In this document: in pieces, positions 19,466 to 28,099 of the stretch
How the letters are laid out: every line of letters begins with the position of its first letter
Numbering within the stretch: position 1 is the first letter of the stretch
Assembly: GCF_030540775.2 (NCBI RefSeq)
Contig: NZ_CP141266.1
Coordinates: 4,141,001-4,205,000 of the forward strand
Reading direction: 5' to 3'
Source: Flavivirga abyssicola
Lineage (GTDB): Bacteria > Bacteroidota > Bacteroidia > Flavobacteriales > Flavobacteriaceae
Length of the DNA: 64,000 bases
The notes under the pieces: generated by a model
Told to the model about the DNA's origin: nothing
The model's input: only the letters and a program-made list of their open reading frames with translations
The model's database searches: none
Translations under genes and position numbers: made by a program

Positions 19466-20674
19466 ATGGAAATAAATAAAAAACATATCAACGTAAGTTT
19501 TTTTCTGGACATCTTCTTTAAAGAAGAGGGCTTCCCCACTTTTTATAAAAAAGTGATCAATTCGTTTACAGAAAGGGTTATTTATAGAACAAATTCTAAT
19601 TCCAATTTTAAAATAAAACAATCAATATATAGTATTAGTGATGTTCCTGATTATTTTTCAACCGAGCTTATTAATACAGATAAGCATTTAAAACAGTTAA
19701 CAACTTCGCTATATGCTGGTTATTTAATAAACTTAACAGCTTTCAAAGACTTAGAAGACTACTTAAATAATAAATTAGGCAGACCCAGAAAATCCCAATT
19801 AAAAAGGTACAGAAAACGATTGGATTTATGTATGGCTCCAGAATACAAAATATTCTACGGAGATATCTCAAAAGATGACTACCACTTACTTTTTAAGAAT
19901 TTATTCTCAATGACTGAACGGCGTTTTGATCAAAAAGAAGAATTGAATTTTGAATTGCCTTATTTAGAATTATATAAAGAGATCATGTATTCATTGATAT
20001 TAAATAAAAAAGCCTGCATATTTGCTATATATCATAACAATATCCCCATTAACATCTCTCTAAACTTTATTGATGAAGATACTGTTTTTCATTGGAATAG
20101 TTGTTACGATATAGACTATCAAATGTTTAATTTAGGGCACATCAATATGATAAATCACTTAGAATGGGCTTTTCAAAACAACTTTAAACTTTTTGATATG
20201 GGTAGAGGTGATTTTTTGCATAAACGAAAATATGTCAATGAAAATTATATGTATAGAGAGCAAGTTATATACAATTCAAAGTCATTACAAGCTTCAATGA
20301 TAGCACACATTAAAATAATAAAATTGAAAACCAGATTTGGGCTAATTCAATTTCTAAAAAAAACTAAAATGCATTTATGGTATAGTAAATATGTTAAATA
20401 TAAATACAGACTCATCAAAGCCAAAAGTAAACCACCTAAAGAAATAAAATTTAATATGGATAATACGGTTTCAGAAATACCAGAGCTTAAGAGCTTAAAT
20501 ACAATAGATCTTAGCAAAGGAGAATACAGGTTTTTAATAAAACCATTAAATTATTTTCTACATAAATGTCAAGAATTCGTAAATAATGTTAATATATACA
20601 AAGACATCGATAATAAGGGGACTTTTTATTTTAAAGGTTTAAAAAGTGTACAAAAAATAGTAATTGCAGATTAA
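19466..20674 (+). CDS. GNAT acyltransferase of the CelD/FemAB type, array member 5
   Basis: This is the longest array member, 402 aa. The core is recognisable (GRPRKSQLKRYRKRLD, IFYGDI, IPINISLNF, YDIDYQMFNLG), and the last motif is FDMGRGDFLHKRKY. That keeps the GRGD form of CelD-like proteins but replaces YK and the final tryptophan with HK and tyrosine. A lysine-rich linker (about residues 300-335) joins the C-terminal domain (FLIKPLNYFLHKCQEFVNN). The next gene's ATG lies 26 bp past the stop. Confidence 0.8.
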   Translation: MEINKKHINVSFFLDIFFKEEGFPTFYKKVINSFTERVIYRTNSNSNFKIKQSIYSISDVPDYFSTELINTDKHLKQLTTSLYAGYLINLTAFKDLEDYLNNKLGRPRKSQLKRYRKRLDLCMAPEYKIFYGDISKDDYHLLFKNLFSMTERRFDQKEELNFELPYLELYKEIMYSLILNKKACIFAIYHNNIPINISLNFIDEDTVFHWNSCYDIDYQMFNLGHINMINHLEWAFQNNFKLFDMGRGDFLHKRKYVNENYMYREQVIYNSKSLQASMIAHIKIIKLKTRFGLIQFLKKTKMHLWYSKYVKYKYRLIKAKSKPPKEIKFNMDNTVSEIPELKSLNTIDLSKGEYRFLIKPLNYFLHKCQEFVNNVNIYKDIDNKGTFYFKGLKSVQKIVIAD

Positions 20675-20699
20675 ATTAATTTTTAATTTGAAAAATTCA

Positions 20700-21851
20700 A
20701 TGGACAAAAAAAATAAAATAGTAATCTTTCCTCTTCTATTTAGAACACCAGAGATTAACCATCTTTATAAAAGTATTGAGTATTTTGGACTAAACATTTT
20801 AAATAAAAACTCCGAAGTTTTAAAAAACAGCATATTTACATTCAGATTAGTTCCAGAATATTTTAAGTTCAACTTAAGAGACACCACATTTAGAAGTAAA
20901 ACAATCCCACAGTACAATTGGGGTTATTCGATATTACTCAATACTTCCGATTCTATTGATGCTTATATGCAACGTCATTTTAATTCCAAAAAGAGAAACA
21001 TTCTAACAAGATATGTCAAGCGATTGGAATTATGTTTCAACATAAAGTACAGCATGTTTTATGGAGCAATTTCTTCGACAGATTACAACTTCATCATGCA
21101 GTCACTACACAATATGATTGTTAATAGGTTTAAAGAACGAAATGAAACACACAAAAACCTGTTTGAATGGCAGGCATTAGTCGAAAATACTTACCAAAAA
21201 ATCCTAAACAAAGAGGCCTCATTATTTGTTATTTATAATGAAGATGAGCCCATAGAGGTTTCATTAAATTATCATTTTGATAAAGTCTTATTTAGTTATA
21301 TTTCATCATTTAATATTAATTATTCAAAGTTTGGATTAGGTCATATCGAAATATATAAGCAAATCGAATGGTGTGCCAATAACGCCTATAAGCTTTTTGA
21401 AATGGGTGTTGGAGGCATGGATTACAAAAGAAGGTGGAGCAATAATGTTTATAGATATAATCATCACGTGGTCTACAAGAATTCATCTTTCCAAGCAAAA
21501 TTCCAAGCACAATTAATTATGATGAAAATCCGAATTAAAGAATTCCTTAAATCCAAAGGTTTAAACGAAATTTATCCAAAAATTAATAGATTTTTTACAA
21601 AGAAACAAGATAAGCAAAGTAATATTGCACTGTCTAAAATTAAAGTAATTAATGATCTAGACATGGCTAATCTTGAAGAAATACAACAAAATAAATTAGA
21701 CGAAAAGGATTTTTTGCAAAAGTATATATACGATTTTTTATATACTACAACAGGGCATATTAATGATGTGAAGATATATAAATACACTACCGAACGTTCA
21801 TTTTTAATTAAAGGTATAAAGAGCTATCAAAAAGTAACATGCCATGTTTAA
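20700..21851 (+). CDS. GNAT acyltransferase of the CelD/FemAB type, array member 6
   Basis: I start this at ATG 20700 (MDKKNKIVIF), giving 383 aa. An in-frame TTG at 20664 lies inside the previous gene and only adds non-conserved residues. The core has KKRNILTRYVKRLELCF, MFYGAI, EPIEVSLNY, FNINYSKFGLG and FEMGVGGMDYKRRW, and the C-terminal domain has FLQKYIYDFLYTTTGHIND. The MG-G form and the HIEIYKQIEWC helix make it the closest relative in the array of the distant seventh copy at 34568. It is the last array gene, followed by a 152-bp gap with a possible promoter. Confidence 0.82.
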   Translation: MDKKNKIVIFPLLFRTPEINHLYKSIEYFGLNILNKNSEVLKNSIFTFRLVPEYFKFNLRDTTFRSKTIPQYNWGYSILLNTSDSIDAYMQRHFNSKKRNILTRYVKRLELCFNIKYSMFYGAISSTDYNFIMQSLHNMIVNRFKERNETHKNLFEWQALVENTYQKILNKEASLFVIYNEDEPIEVSLNYHFDKVLFSYISSFNINYSKFGLGHIEIYKQIEWCANNAYKLFEMGVGGMDYKRRWSNNVYRYNHHVVYKNSSFQAKFQAQLIMMKIRIKEFLKSKGLNEIYPKINRFFTKKQDKQSNIALSKIKVINDLDMANLEEIQQNKLDEKDFLQKYIYDFLYTTTGHINDVKIYKYTTERSFLIKGIKSYQKVTCHV

Positions 21852-21957
21852 TTTTTATTTTAGCTATAGCATAATAAAATACCTCCTAATCAAAACGCTG
21901 TTTATCTTAAAACTCAGTAATAGAAAGAGAAAAGCAAATCAAAACTAATTACTTTTA

Positions 21958-21965
21958 TATATTTG
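21958..21965 (+). promoter_or_regulatory. Possible -7 promoter element
   Basis: TATATTTG fits the Bacteroidota -7 consensus TAnnTTTG and lies 38 bp before the glycosyltransferase start at 22004, in the first gap over 100 bp after the GNAT array. No clear TTG is seen around the -33 position, so this is a weak internal promoter candidate. Confidence 0.35.
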
Positions 21966-22003
21966 TCACCGCACAATTAATAGGTTAAAGCATAACCGGT
22001 TTT

Positions 22004-23161
22004 ATGAAAAAGAAAATTATTCGAGTCACTACAGTTCCATTGTCGTTGAGTGGCTTGCTACAAGGACAATTAAAATTTATGTCTAACTATTTTGATATAG
22101 TAGCAGTATCATCAAAAGGAAAAGACAATGCATTAGCAAGAGTGTCGGCGTATGAAAATGTTCCAACCATAGCGGTTGAAATGACAAGAAAAATAACACC
22201 GTTTAAAGATCTTTTTGCTGTGTGGCAGCTCTATAAAGTGTTTAAAAAAGAAAAGCCCTTTATTGTGCATTCTCACACACCAAAAGCTGGAACATTGTCT
22301 ATGCTTGCAGCAAAAATGGCAAAAGTACCACATAGACTACATACCATAGCAGGCCTCCCTCTTGTTGAAGCCACAGGTTTTAAACGACTCATTCTCAATA
22401 CTGTTGAAAAAATAACTTATAGATGCGCAACCAAGATATATCCAAACTCGTATGGGTTGGTAGATATTATTTTAGAAAACAATTTCACAAAAAAAGATAA
22501 GTTAAAAGTTATAGCCAATGGAAGCACAAATGGTATAGATACTTCATATTTTGATCCAACAATTTTTAATGATAAAAATAAAATACTCGAACTTAAAAAA
22601 AATTTAAATATTTTAGAAGGTGATTTTGTATTTGTGTATACTGGCAGATTGGTTACCGATAAGGGGATAAACGAATTGATGATAGCTTTTGACAAAATAA
22701 GCAAAGAACACAAAAAGATAAAACTATTACTAGTAGGAACATATGAAAATGAATTAGATCCGCTTTTACCAAAGTCAATGGACATAATAGAAAATAACAA
22801 AAATGTCGCTTGTACTGGCTGGGTAGACGATGTAAGACCTTATTTTGCGATATCCAACGCTTTGGTCTTCCCTAGTTATCGAGAAGGTTTTCCAAATGTA
22901 GTTATGCAATCTGGAGCTATGGAATTACCAAGTATTGTCACAAATATTAACGGTTGTAATGAAATAATTGAACATAAAAAACATGGATTTATTATTCCTG
23001 TAAAAGATGAGAAAGCAATCTATGAATCCATGAACTACATATTATCACACCAAGAAGAAATTATAAAAATGGGGTTACAATCTAGAGCTAATATAGTTTC
23101 TAAATTTGAACGAAAAAGAGTCTGGGATGCTTTGCTTGCTGAGTATCAAGGTTTAAATTAA
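22004..23161 (+). CDS. Glycosyltransferase family 4 (PglA-like)
   Basis: The 385-aa GT-B enzyme begins KKIIRVTTVPLSLSGLLQGQ, the N-terminus typical of the Bacteroidota and Campylobacter PglA-like transferases that add the second sugar to an undecaprenyl-diphosphate-linked amino sugar. Further motifs are VHSHTPKAG in the acceptor domain, FVYTGRLVTDKGINELM, and FPSYREGFPNVVMQSGAMEL, which carries the first Glu of the E-x7-E pattern. In the second position the sequence has QSGAME. Its position before initiating transferases of the PglC type supports a role in early repeat-unit assembly. It opens a second run of plus-strand genes up to 36807. Confidence 0.9.
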   Translation: MKKKIIRVTTVPLSLSGLLQGQLKFMSNYFDIVAVSSKGKDNALARVSAYENVPTIAVEMTRKITPFKDLFAVWQLYKVFKKEKPFIVHSHTPKAGTLSMLAAKMAKVPHRLHTIAGLPLVEATGFKRLILNTVEKITYRCATKIYPNSYGLVDIILENNFTKKDKLKVIANGSTNGIDTSYFDPTIFNDKNKILELKKNLNILEGDFVFVYTGRLVTDKGINELMIAFDKISKEHKKIKLLLVGTYENELDPLLPKSMDIIENNKNVACTGWVDDVRPYFAISNALVFPSYREGFPNVVMQSGAMELPSIVTNINGCNEIIEHKKHGFIIPVKDEKAIYESMNYILSHQEEIIKMGLQSRANIVSKFERKRVWDALLAEYQGLN

Positions 23162-23269
23162 ATATCTTAATAGCGTTTAAGTTAAAAATTAGTAGCTATA
23201 TCTTTTACGGGTGGTGGGATTATTCAAAAGTGAAATTGTTAATTTTATTAATTTAACCATAAAAATTTA

Positions 23270-24313
23270 ATGTTCTTAAGACTTACACATTTAAAAGTAT
23301 TTATAAAAGATAAAAATAAAAAAGGGTGGTTAAAGGTATTTAAAGAGTCACTACATTTTGCATGGATAAAAAAAGAACTCCCTATTGATTATTTTAGAAA
23401 ATTTCTGTACCGCAAAGATGTTACAGATTATAGAAATTATTTAAGTCTAAAACAATATTACAGTATTATTCAATCTCCCAAGATGTTTATTCCTGAGATA
23501 TCATCTATTTCAGATAACAAACTAAGTTTTGCTCTTTATTGTGAAAAAAACAATTTACCAACGCCAATTTTAGTAAGTTACAATTTAAATAGTAGCTTTT
23601 TTTTTAATGGAACCATTATTACAATAAATACGAAACCAGACCTTATTTCTTTTTTTGAAAGCATATTTAAAAATAATAAACAAGAAAAATTGTTTTTAAA
23701 ACTTTTCAATGGTTTTGGAGGAAAAGGTTGCATCCTTTTAGAAAGAAAAAAACTAAAAGTTCAAATAGAAAAGTTTGGAGATTCCATATTAAAAAACTGC
23801 TATGTACACCAAGAAGTTATTATTCAACATCCAGATGTAAATAAAATATACCCAAGTTCTGTAAACACCTTGAGAATAGATACCTATATAGATAAACAAC
23901 AAAATATTCATGTACTATCTGCACTCATGCGTTTTGGAATTGGAGGTAGTTTCACAGACAATGCCAGTACTGGAGGTCTCTATATTTCGGTAAATACAGA
24001 GACCGGTAAGCTTCAGGGAAAAGGGAGGCAAGATATTATTAAGGGAGGCAAAGAATTCACTAAACATCCAGACTCCAATACTGTATTAAACGGATATAAA
24101 ATACCTTTTGTTACAGAATCTTGTAACTTAGTTAAACTTGCTAGTAAAAGTTTACCAAATAAAATTATTGGTTGGGATATTGCAATTACTAAAAATGGTC
24201 CAGTAATTATTGAAGGTAATTACGGACCATCTTTGCATATGACAGACGTTGCCTATGGCGGTTATTGTAAACATGAAAAAATTCAAGAAATTTTAAAAGA
24301 AATTAAAAACTAA
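23270..24313 (+). CDS. Sugar-transfer-associated ATP-grasp protein
   Basis: The 347-aa protein has an ATP-grasp fold of the type found in polysaccharide clusters (ATPgrasp_ST family, by recall): EKLFLKLFNGFGGKGCILLE as the glycine-rich nucleotide loop, SVNTLRIDTY in the central domain, NASTGGLYISV, and IIGWDIAITKNGPVIIEGN with the metal-binding Glu-x-Asn pair near the C-terminus. ATP-grasp enzymes join a carboxylate to an amine through an acyl phosphate, so this one may attach an amino acid to a uronic acid or to an acyl group of the glycan (inference). The next gene starts 1 bp after its stop, so the two are coupled. Confidence 0.82.
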   Translation: MFLRLTHLKVFIKDKNKKGWLKVFKESLHFAWIKKELPIDYFRKFLYRKDVTDYRNYLSLKQYYSIIQSPKMFIPEISSISDNKLSFALYCEKNNLPTPILVSYNLNSSFFFNGTIITINTKPDLISFFESIFKNNKQEKLFLKLFNGFGGKGCILLERKKLKVQIEKFGDSILKNCYVHQEVIIQHPDVNKIYPSSVNTLRIDTYIDKQQNIHVLSALMRFGIGGSFTDNASTGGLYISVNTETGKLQGKGRQDIIKGGKEFTKHPDSNTVLNGYKIPFVTESCNLVKLASKSLPNKIIGWDIAITKNGPVIIEGNYGPSLHMTDVAYGGYCKHEKIQEILKEIKN

Positions 24314-24314
24314 A

Positions 24315-25628
24315 ATGAAATTATTAATATCATTTTTAGAATATCTAAGATTTATATCCTTTTGGTTTTTAGACATGATTAAAGGATTAAAAATAACACG
24401 TCACTATAAGGAGATTTCTTATATTTTAGAAAATTTCTCTACACCCAAATCAAAAGCTCTCAGAGAAAAAAAATTAATGGAATTAATAAATCATGCTAAT
24501 AAGCATACCTTATTCTATAAGAATTATAAAAAAATACAAGACTTTCCAGTAATTAACAAGAACATTTTAAGAGCTCGCATTAAAGAATTTAAATCGAGTA
24601 GTTTTACAAATAAAAAAACAAGAATAGTTTCAACTAGTGGCTCTACTGGCAGTGCTTTAAAAATCAATCAAAATCGAAATAAAGTTTCTAGAAATATAGC
24701 AGACTCTATTTACTTCGGAAAATTAGCGGGTTTTAAGATTGGATATAAACTTTTATATTTAAGACACTGGGACGATTTACTAAGAAAGCCTTTTTTCACA
24801 AAGTTTGCACAGAATATTGAAGAACTAGAAGTTGTTAATCTTAACGACTCATATGTAGAAAGTATTATAAATAAAATTAAGTATGATAAATCTTCAAAAG
24901 GTTGGTTAGGATACTCATCTGGATATGAACTCATATGTAAGTATCTTGATAAAACAAAATCTAAACCTATAAACAGTTATGTAAAATCAATTATAGCAAT
25001 GTCTGAGGGTCTTAATAAATACACAAAAAGATCTATGCGTAAATATTTTAATGCACATGTGGTTTCTAGATACTCAAATACTGAAAACGGAATAATAGCC
25101 CAGCAAAAAATAAATAGTGATAGTTTCTCAATAAATTGGGCGAGTTTTTATGTAGAGATCTTTAAAATAGATGAGGATGTTCCAGTAACAAATGGTGAAG
25201 CAGGAAGAATAATTATTACTGATTTACATAATTATGCCATCCCTTTAATACGCTATGATACAGGTGATGTAGGGACTATTAACTACGAGGTTAGTCCTCC
25301 TTTGCTAAAAAATATAGAAGGAAGAAAAGCTGACATCATATATAATACAAAAGGAGAAATCGTTTCTTCTTTTATAGTTGCTAATGTTGTAGAATATGAA
25401 GGTATCATTCAAGGTCAACTAATTCAAGAAACCCAAAAGGAATATTTATTAAAACTTAATGTTGCTAACGAGTTTAAACAAGAAGTCGATATCATTAATG
25501 AATTTAAAGGTTATTTAGGTAATGATGCAGAATTAAAAATTGGCTATGTAGATGAAATTCCATTACTGGCATCAGGAAAAAGAAAGGCTACAATAAATAA
25601 TTATTACAAAAGTAATCCAAGTCAATAA
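24315..25628 (+). CDS. CapK/PaaK-like adenylate-forming enzyme
   Basis: The 437-aa protein belongs to the adenylate-forming superfamily in its phenylacetate-CoA-ligase/CapK branch: STSGSTGSALKI at 106-117 is the phosphate-binding loop, followed by SRYSNTENGI and IRYDTGDVG. The C-terminal small domain has the SGKRK lysine region. CapK proteins occur in capsule clusters, but their substrates are largely unknown. The start is 1 bp after the ATP-grasp stop, so I infer that the two act on the same carboxylic acid or amino acid. No carrier or CoA-binding partner is adjacent. Confidence 0.83.
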   Translation: MKLLISFLEYLRFISFWFLDMIKGLKITRHYKEISYILENFSTPKSKALREKKLMELINHANKHTLFYKNYKKIQDFPVINKNILRARIKEFKSSSFTNKKTRIVSTSGSTGSALKINQNRNKVSRNIADSIYFGKLAGFKIGYKLLYLRHWDDLLRKPFFTKFAQNIEELEVVNLNDSYVESIINKIKYDKSSKGWLGYSSGYELICKYLDKTKSKPINSYVKSIIAMSEGLNKYTKRSMRKYFNAHVVSRYSNTENGIIAQQKINSDSFSINWASFYVEIFKIDEDVPVTNGEAGRIIITDLHNYAIPLIRYDTGDVGTINYEVSPPLLKNIEGRKADIIYNTKGEIVSSFIVANVVEYEGIIQGQLIQETQKEYLLKLNVANEFKQEVDIINEFKGYLGNDAELKIGYVDEIPLLASGKRKATINNYYKSNPSQ

Positions 25629-25763
25629 TAAACAAACACCTTAACGATAAAAAATGAAAAATAACGGAAATAACAATTTCTAATACGTTAGTTCTATATA
25701 TAATCATATATTTGGATTTAAAATTAATAGCAGCAAAATAGAGTATAATTAAACCTTTGGAGT

Positions 25764-26372
25764 TTGTATAAAACTATATTTAAAAGACTATTTGATTTAT
25801 TTTTTGCCATTTTTGGTTTAATTATATTTTCGCCATTATTTTTAGTAATCACTACTTTTCTATTTATATCTAATAAAGGGAGCGTCTTTTTTCTTCAAAA
25901 AAGGCCAGGGGAAAATGAAGTTTTTTTTCATATCATTAAATACAAAACCATGAATGACAAAAAAGATAAAGAAGGTGTCTTATTACCTGATTCTGAAAGA
26001 TTAACCAAACTTGGTCGAATATTAAGAAAAACATCTTTAGATGAACTTCCTCAACTCATAAATGTTCTAATTGGTAATATGAGTTTTATAGGACCTAGAC
26101 CTTTACTAATACGCTATATACCTTATTATACCGAACTTGAAAGAAAGAGACATTCTGTTAAACCTGGTATTACTGGTTTGGCACAAATATCTGGTAGAAA
26201 TTTATTAGACTGGAATAGCAGGCTAAAAAAAGATATCGAATATGTTGAAAACTTAAGCTTTTTGCTTGACTTGAGCATATTTCTTAAAACTATAAAAAAG
26301 GTAATAATATCAAAAGATGTTATTGCTGTTCCAAATTCAGTTATAGAAGATCTAGATGCAGAAAGAAAATAA
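25764..26372 (+). CDS. Initiating phosphoglycosyl transferase (PglC/WcaJ C-terminal type), copy 1
   Basis: The 202-aa protein must start at TTG 25764, because an in-frame stop lies at 25746 and no ATG occurs before the conserved N-terminus YKTIFKRLFDLFFA. One membrane helix (residues 8-35) is followed by the catalytic domain with the Asp93-Glu94 dyad in KTSLDELPQ, the PRP motif (SFIGPRPLL) and KPGITGLAQISGRN. It transfers a phosphosugar from UDP-sugar to undecaprenyl phosphate, the first step of repeat-unit assembly. The 3' end overlaps the formyltransferase gene by 17 bp. A second copy is at 30592. Confidence 0.92.
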   Translation: MYKTIFKRLFDLFFAIFGLIIFSPLFLVITTFLFISNKGSVFFLQKRPGENEVFFHIIKYKTMNDKKDKEGVLLPDSERLTKLGRILRKTSLDELPQLINVLIGNMSFIGPRPLLIRYIPYYTELERKRHSVKPGITGLAQISGRNLLDWNSRLKKDIEYVENLSFLLDLSIFLKTIKKVIISKDVIAVPNSVIEDLDAERK

Positions 26373-26964
26373 TATAAATTGGGCTATTTTAGTTACTGGT
26401 TGGGGAAGAAATGCTAAAGACACCATTGAAGCTTTTCAAAATGGAAAACTAAAAAAGTCCTCTATAAAATTAGTTGTATATGAAGCCGAACCTTGTGGGG
26501 CAAAAATGTTAGCCGAAAAATATCAAATAGAAACCCTTAAACTTATAAAGTCAGACTTTTCAAATTTAATCAGCTACCAAAAAGCACTAATTGAAGAAAT
26601 AAAGAAAAGAGAAATTGACTATATATTTATGCTAAACTATAAATACTATATAAAGAAGGACATGTTACTTTCTTTCCCTAATAGAATTATCAATATTCAC
26701 CCATCATTATTTCCTAGCTTTTTAGCAACAAAAACAGCTATACAAGATGCAATTGATTATGGCGTAAAAATAACAGGTATTACAACTCATATAATCGATC
26801 ATAATATTGATCAAGGAATCATACTTTGCCAAAAAGCAATTAAGATCAAAGATAGAGATACGTTTGATTCATTATACAAAAAATTCGCAAAAGAAGGCAT
26901 CATTATAATAATAAAAACCATACGTAAAATTGAAAAAGAGCATTTCAAAAATTTAAAAACATAG
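26356..26964 (+). CDS. PurN/Fmt-like formyltransferase, probably sugar N-formyltransferase
   Basis: The 202-aa protein has the formyltransferase catalytic domain: IINIHPSLFP supplies Asn113 and His115, and HIIDHNIDQG carries the third catalytic Asp (152). These are the Asn-His-Asp triad of enzymes using N10-formyltetrahydrofolate. It lacks the C-terminal tRNA-binding domain of Fmt, and it overlaps an initiating glycosyl transferase by 17 bp. A role in N-formylation of an amino sugar in this polysaccharide is therefore much more likely than purine synthesis or initiator-tRNA formylation (inference). If so, some residue of the glycan is an N-formamido sugar. Confidence 0.85.
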   Translation: MQKENNINWAILVTGWGRNAKDTIEAFQNGKLKKSSIKLVVYEAEPCGAKMLAEKYQIETLKLIKSDFSNLISYQKALIEEIKKREIDYIFMLNYKYYIKKDMLLSFPNRIINIHPSLFPSFLATKTAIQDAIDYGVKITGITTHIIDHNIDQGIILCQKAIKIKDRDTFDSLYKKFAKEGIIIIIKTIRKIEKEHFKNLKT

Positions 26965-26986
26965 CCATTTTTAATAAAACAATTTG

Positions 26987-28081
26987 ATGAATCAAGAAAT
27001 AAAGGTTGAAGGTTTAACTAAAAAAATGTTGCAAGTTGCCGTTGATCGTAACATTTATTGGAAAAATGGGCTTGCTCCTTTGCCAAAGAGTAAAGCTCTG
27101 TGGTTATTGACAAACCCACGAATTGAAGAAGATGATTATTGTTGTTTAATAGCTAAGGAAGGCGAAAAAATGATTTCTTTCATTTACATGATTCCCGATT
27201 TTATGAACACTAAAAACAACTCAATCGAAAAAGTGTATTGGATGATTTTATGGTGGGTAAATCCAAAGTATAAAAAAACAGTTCTAGGGACTTATGCTTT
27301 TTTAGAAGCACTAAGATTGACTGATAATAAAATAATAATAAAATCATACGCTGAACATATTGGAGATTTTTATAAAAAACAACCTTTTACAGTTATTGCA
27401 TCACGATTAAGGTATACCATATTTTTAAGTGTAGACCCTTCTATGGTAATTGGAAGGTTTAAGTTTTTAAAACCTTTTAAAGCTATTCTTGATAAATTTG
27501 ATTATATAATAGCTTCAATTACAAATAAAATTAATTATAATAAATTTAAAAAAAGCACTAAAGACCTTGAATATCATTATATTAATGAATTAGATGAGGA
27601 TGTTTGGAATTTTATCAAACCCTTATGTGAAAGTGATTTAATTTTAAAATCAAAAGAATATATAAATTGGCAAATAGATAATAGACAGTATACCCAATTT
27701 ATTATACAAAAACAACAATATCAATCTTTAGGAACTGGTACTAGTACTAACATACATATACACAATTTAAAAATTATTAATAACAAAAAAATAATAGGCT
27801 TTTTATCTTATGTAATTAATTACAATGAATTCAATGTAAAGTATTTTTTAGTTGAAAAAGAAGAAAATTATGATTTATGTGTAAATGCTTTGATTGAAAA
27901 TTTTATAAAAAAGAAAGCTAAATTTATATTTACCGATGATACTAAACTAGCAGAAAACATAAAAACACGTTTTTTAACCATTTTTACCCATAAAGTTGTA
28001 AAAAAAGGATTAGCCCACAATAGTTTAAGATTGAATATGGAAAAAGTAAATCTTTTAAATAGAGACGGTCATTTTTATTAA
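26987..28081 (+). CDS. GNAT-like protein of unknown specificity
   Basis: The start is taken at ATG 26987 rather than the TTG immediately before it, giving 364 aa. The N-terminal half reads like an acyltransferase fold (CCLIAKEGEKMISFIYM, then VYWMILWWVNPKYKKT and a helix), and the second half has IIGFLSYVINYNEFNVKYFLV followed by a helix, a pattern compatible with two GNAT-like domains. The array motifs FDIDY and DxxKG are absent, so it is not a member of the array family. It sits between the formyltransferase and the second adenylating enzyme. Function is not assigned. Confidence 0.7.
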   Translation: MNQEIKVEGLTKKMLQVAVDRNIYWKNGLAPLPKSKALWLLTNPRIEEDDYCCLIAKEGEKMISFIYMIPDFMNTKNNSIEKVYWMILWWVNPKYKKTVLGTYAFLEALRLTDNKIIIKSYAEHIGDFYKKQPFTVIASRLRYTIFLSVDPSMVIGRFKFLKPFKAILDKFDYIIASITNKINYNKFKKSTKDLEYHYINELDEDVWNFIKPLCESDLILKSKEYINWQIDNRQYTQFIIQKQQYQSLGTGTSTNIHIHNLKIINNKKIIGFLSYVINYNEFNVKYFLVEKEENYDLCVNALIENFIKKKAKFIFTDDTKLAENIKTRFLTIFTHKVVKKGLAHNSLRLNMEKVNLLNRDGHFY

Positions 28082-28099
28082 TAATTTGACTATATAATA

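Noticed and set aside
26356-26964. Phosphoribosylglycinamide formyltransferase PurN or Fmt
   Set aside because: The catalytic triad is shared, but the overlap with an initiating glycosyl transferase, the lack of the Fmt C-terminal domain and the absence of purine genes favour a sugar substrate.
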